NCBI GenBank assembly: GCA_003344405.1
Contig: NOWV01000010.1
Location: 248,001 to 312,000 of the forward strand
DNA from: Trichoplax sp. H2
Lineage: Eukaryota; Placozoa; Uniplacotomia; Trichoplacea
Direction of reading: 5' to 3'
DNA: 64,000 bases
This document shows, piece by piece, positions 60,682 through 64,000 of the stretch; the first letter of the stretch is position 1, and each line of letters starts with the position of its first letter. A program made the translations under genes and the position numbers. Under the pieces are notes generated by a model, which worked only from the letters and a program-made list of their open reading frames with translations, was not told the origin of the DNA and did no database searches.

Positions 60682-63600
60682 ATGTCTTCAAACAATAATC
60701 ACAATGAAAACGACGATAGAACTTCCAACCTAAATAACAACAATAATAATAATAATAATAATAAAAAACCCTCCATTGCATGGATAGAAGATGATGAAGA
60801 TACAAATTCCAATGATGTTAACAATCACAGGTATGGAAATTGCATTGATTCATAGAACTAGATATAGGCGTTTTAATTCTTATAATTCAATCCTGATGGA
60901 TTTAGCAGTCAAAGTAACACGAGTTTTAAACAGTGTTGATTCAAAAATTGTTGCTAGATCAGTCCGTTAAATTCGTTTCAAGTACTTGTATACCAATAAA
61001 TGACGTAGAATGTAGACTTGTACTATTATATATGGCAATTAAAACTATACCAAATTATTCTGTGCTGATTAGATTACATAAAGTAATAACTTGGTAGAGT
61101 AAAATGAGATTCGAGCGTATTATCAACGTAGCAATGCAGATCTAATAAATAAATGATTTTCAAATTCGCTAACGTAAATTAACTTCAATTTTACCCGTAT
61201 GAAGTATTCGAGAATATACACGTTCGTAGTCAGAAAGAACTTTAAATATTATGAGATAGAGTATACTGCAATATGAACTATATCCATTTACAAAATATTG
61301 TCAATCGTAGAATTTTTGATTCTTTTAAATGTTTTGCCATAGTTTTGGATGTAATGAGAAATCCAAACACGAGTCCTTTCTTTGATCAATTCAATACAGT
61401 ATAAAATAGATGATTTAGATAATCAATACTGTAGCTTGATTTTAGCTAATCAAACAATCTTCTATTCAACGGCAAATATCTTCAGTATACCGTGCCTTAT
61501 GTTATATCATAAATTCATAATAAAATAGTAGAATGATCGCCTAGTTGTACAGTACTACCCTCTACTAGCGGGTCCTAAGTTAGAAGGCAGTTAATCGTAT
61601 CAAATGATTGCAGTTAGAGAAATTGTATAGTGTTATGCTTCGATCAACGACTTATTGAATTGTAAAAATTTCCAACAATACTATACTTTTGATTTTGTAC
61701 TCTATAAACATCATCGATTATCATCTGACAATTATACTTTACTCAGGATATTGTTAACGTCATACTTTTTGACATAGTGACAGGAATTTTGCTTCTCGGT
61801 ATTACCATCAATTAATATGTTGATCATGTTATGACGACGACAAAACAAGATCATTTAGTTCTAGGGATACGTTATTATATTAAAACAATGTTCTATTTGT
61901 GCCTTGTTAAACATTTTTTATCCATTCGTCACTTCACTACGACAATAGTCAAGTAATCGGCGTGAATTAAACCTATAAACAATCCCGTTCGATAATTTAC
62001 GATAATCATTTTTTTAAATTAATTCGATGTTCGTACAACATTCCAAAAGTGCATTGGTAATGGATTTACTTGCAAGGTACTTAAATGTAACGTGAAAGAT
62101 TAGTGACAACTATAATATAATCTGAAAGAACTGCTTTATAACTAATTGTATTAGTTAGCGTGATTGTGCATTTTCTAGTAGCACACGCGTATTTGCAATA
62201 TGACTAGTTGTCTAGCAAGTAATTGACAGTATTGTATTAGTCCATAAAAATACTATCTCAATGCTATGTACAGAATTTTATTTTACAGGACATTATTGAT
62301 TGATTGATATAAGTTCTTAGTTAATGCAATGGTACACAGTATTAATAGTAGATATTACGATATCATAGGAAGTAGCATCAACATGCAGTGCTAACTCGAA
62401 ATCTTTCGAAGTAAATAGTCGCTTGTTGAAAATTGACAATAGTATTCCTACAACGTAGTAATAAGATTCAGATCTTGTTGGCTGCAGTAAAAATTCCGTA
62501 GCAAGTTGTATAATATTGCTCCAGACAGCAATCTAACGTAACAGAAGTTATTTAAAATTCCAGAGTAATTCGTATAGTATCAGACAAAATTCCTATTATA
62601 TGGGTAATGCAAATTTTTTGTCAATTTAACTTACGACTACTGTTGACCAGTTTCTTTGTGGTACTACAATGTTATAATTGAAATTAGATTTTAACTCATT
62701 TGGTCATGGTTCCTTCCATTTTTACAGTACTTTATCGTAGCTGGATTAGTTTAGCGATATTTCTGACAACTTTAACCAACACACTAAAGATATAAATTTA
62801 TAATAACATTATTAAAATGAATTTTAGAGCCGACTGATTACTATGCAAATCAGACGGGTATTCTTTTATTGGGCTGTAGTTTACATTATTATAGGATAGC
62901 TATTAGGCTTTTATCCATTAATTGGTAGTACTATACCGAGAGAGCTATTTTAACAGTAAAATGTAGTAGATAACAAACTGAAAATACCGGAATGTGATCA
63001 TAGTTTGTCTGCTCTTTTGTTTTAGTTGACAGCATTAGCATATTATCTTATGTTACTATCGGTGTTATTGAAAAAAGTAAACTAATCGATTATATCGTTA
63101 TTGATTGAAATTTTGTCAAATACTTTAATTTAATGCCTCTAATGGTGTAATTATTTATTACTAGTCTAACACCCTGCTCGTAATACTTCGCATACGTATT
63201 TACTAACCCAATGTTTTAATTCCTTAGCATCCGTACTCATTTCTGACATCGTTATTAACAATGATAGCTAATAGTTCATTTCTTGCGAGTAGATGTTACC
63301 TTATCCAATATTGATTACGAACGATGAATGCAGTGTTGCACAGTAGTAAAATTAGTCATAGTATGTAGCATATTGGTACACTGGCTTTGTGCAGATATTC
63401 GCAACTAATATTCGCATGATGCATTATGCAGCTTTTAGTTAAACTGACTATGCTACAGAAGTTAAAATGCAACAGTAGTTTTATGTAGTCGCTATTACGT
63501 GGCCATGACATGTAATATCCAATTACTTTAGAATCGAATAAAAGATAAACAATTTTGTTAACGTAAATATGAAGCAGTGCATATGCCCAAAAATGATTAT

Positions 63601-63974
63601 TGTAGATAATAATTAATATAATACTGCACTGTAGCGCCAACTGCAGTGCTTTATACGTCGTGATTTGTAGTAACTGCCGCACACAGTTGAATGCTATCCA
63701 TCGCTTACAAAATATGTATCAGTAGTATGAAATTGAAAAAGTTTTACACCATTCAAACCAAGTCGAAATAGCGTTATATTGTATTAATGGTGAGTACTAT
63801 TGCAATTATTAGAATGTCCATGGATTCCTATAACGGGACATCGGATAATCATACGAACTTGGATGTCCAACATCATGTCAATCGGCGTAGTTCTTTCCTG
63901 TATAAAAATGATGAGAAGGATTCTCATCATAGCCCAAGACCCGGATCGAGATCCTCTTCATTTTCAATGGAAAG
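60682..63974 (+). CDS. PDE4-type cAMP phosphodiesterase, first two exons (runs off window)
   Basis: Exon 1, 60682-60830, starts MSSNNNHNENDD and carries a poly-Asn tract (about residues 18-28, from an AAT/AAC repeat) and the acidic motif PSIAWIEDDEDT, then a GTATGG donor. Exon 2, 63813-63974, joins in phase and encodes NRRSSFLYKNDEK, HHSPRPGSRSSSFSMER, then a GTATCA donor. RRxSFLY followed by a S-P-x-x-x-S-R-x-S-S pattern is the start of the UCR1 domain of PDE4/dunce, with RRSS the protein kinase A site that activates long PDE4 forms. Both exons are regulatory; the catalytic domain must lie beyond 64000. The joining intron, 60831-63812, is about 3 kb, long for this window but not for PDE4. 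Exon 1 is linked to exon 2 only by phase and position, so it could belong to another transcript. Exon 2 is the firmer call. Confidence 0.65.
60831..63812 (+). other. Long intron of the PDE4-like gene
   Basis: About 3 kb of AT-rich sequence between the two joined exons. I see no conserved peptide or repeat cluster in it. PDE4 genes often use several promoters for isoforms, so further alternative first exons could lie here, but none could be shown. Confidence 0.5.
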
Positions 63975-64000
63975 GTATCATCAATTAGATTTTTTGTTGT

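Noticed and set aside
63356-63682. 108-residue minus-strand open frame inside the PDE4-like intron
   Set aside because: Composition-driven, rich in Ile, Tyr and Leu, with no domain; antisense to an intron.

Overview
This is a eukaryotic window: AT-rich, with genes cut into many short exons (about 20-470 bp) by short GT-AG introns. Its proteins are clearly animal: the cilium-associated ARMH1 and CFAP57, the ATAC-complex acetyltransferase KAT14, the AMPK catalytic subunit, and a PDE4-type phosphodiesterase N-terminus. Vertebrate-like protein sequence in a compact AT-rich genome suggests an early-branching animal. A placozoan such as Trichoplax or Hoilungia is my best guess, but that is inference and nothing in the window proves it.

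Layout. 1-240 is a cluster of a self-complementary TGTACAGTAC repeat. 660-3679 (+) is a complete 13-exon ARMH1 gene. 3680-6215 holds no recognisable gene. 6216-17060 (-) is a large gene of more than 25 exons whose protein starts with a leucine-rich-repeat domain; I could not assign it to a named family. 17061-19981 is a spacer with the densest palindromic-repeat clusters. 19982-25096 (+) is KAT14 with at least 18 exons. 25945-34090 (-) and 35510-41031 (-) are two complete tandem CFAP57 genes with the same 18-exon structure. 41100-43585 is a repeat-rich spacer. 43586-48360 (+) is the AMPK alpha subunit, 17 exons and 500 residues. 48361-60681 is a long gene-poor stretch with one isolated candidate exon pair and a four-copy tandem repeat of about 210 bp. 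60682-63974 (+) holds the first two exons of a gene whose second exon matches the UCR1 start of PDE4; it runs off the window.

I built the exon models by hand, joining splice sites so that reading phase is kept and the protein matches known families. Five genes close exactly in frame: ARMH1 (418 aa), KAT14 (651 aa, or 672 with an optional exon), the two CFAP57 copies (1215 and 1210 aa), and AMPK alpha (500 aa). For AMPK, starting at the first ATG puts the activation-loop threonine at position 172, its number in mammals. ARMH1 and CFAP57 point to ciliary or flagellar work. AMPK and PDE4 are energy and cAMP signalling enzymes, and KAT14 is a chromatin enzyme. The genes are not an operon or a defence cluster. 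The neighbourhood looks like ordinary compact animal chromatin.

The points most worth a second look are the tandem CFAP57 duplication with frozen exon structure, a likely U12-type intron in ARMH1, a full C4HC3 PHD finger at the KAT14 N-terminus, the unassigned LRR gene with an apparent 26-nt intron, and the spacer-restricted palindromic repeat.
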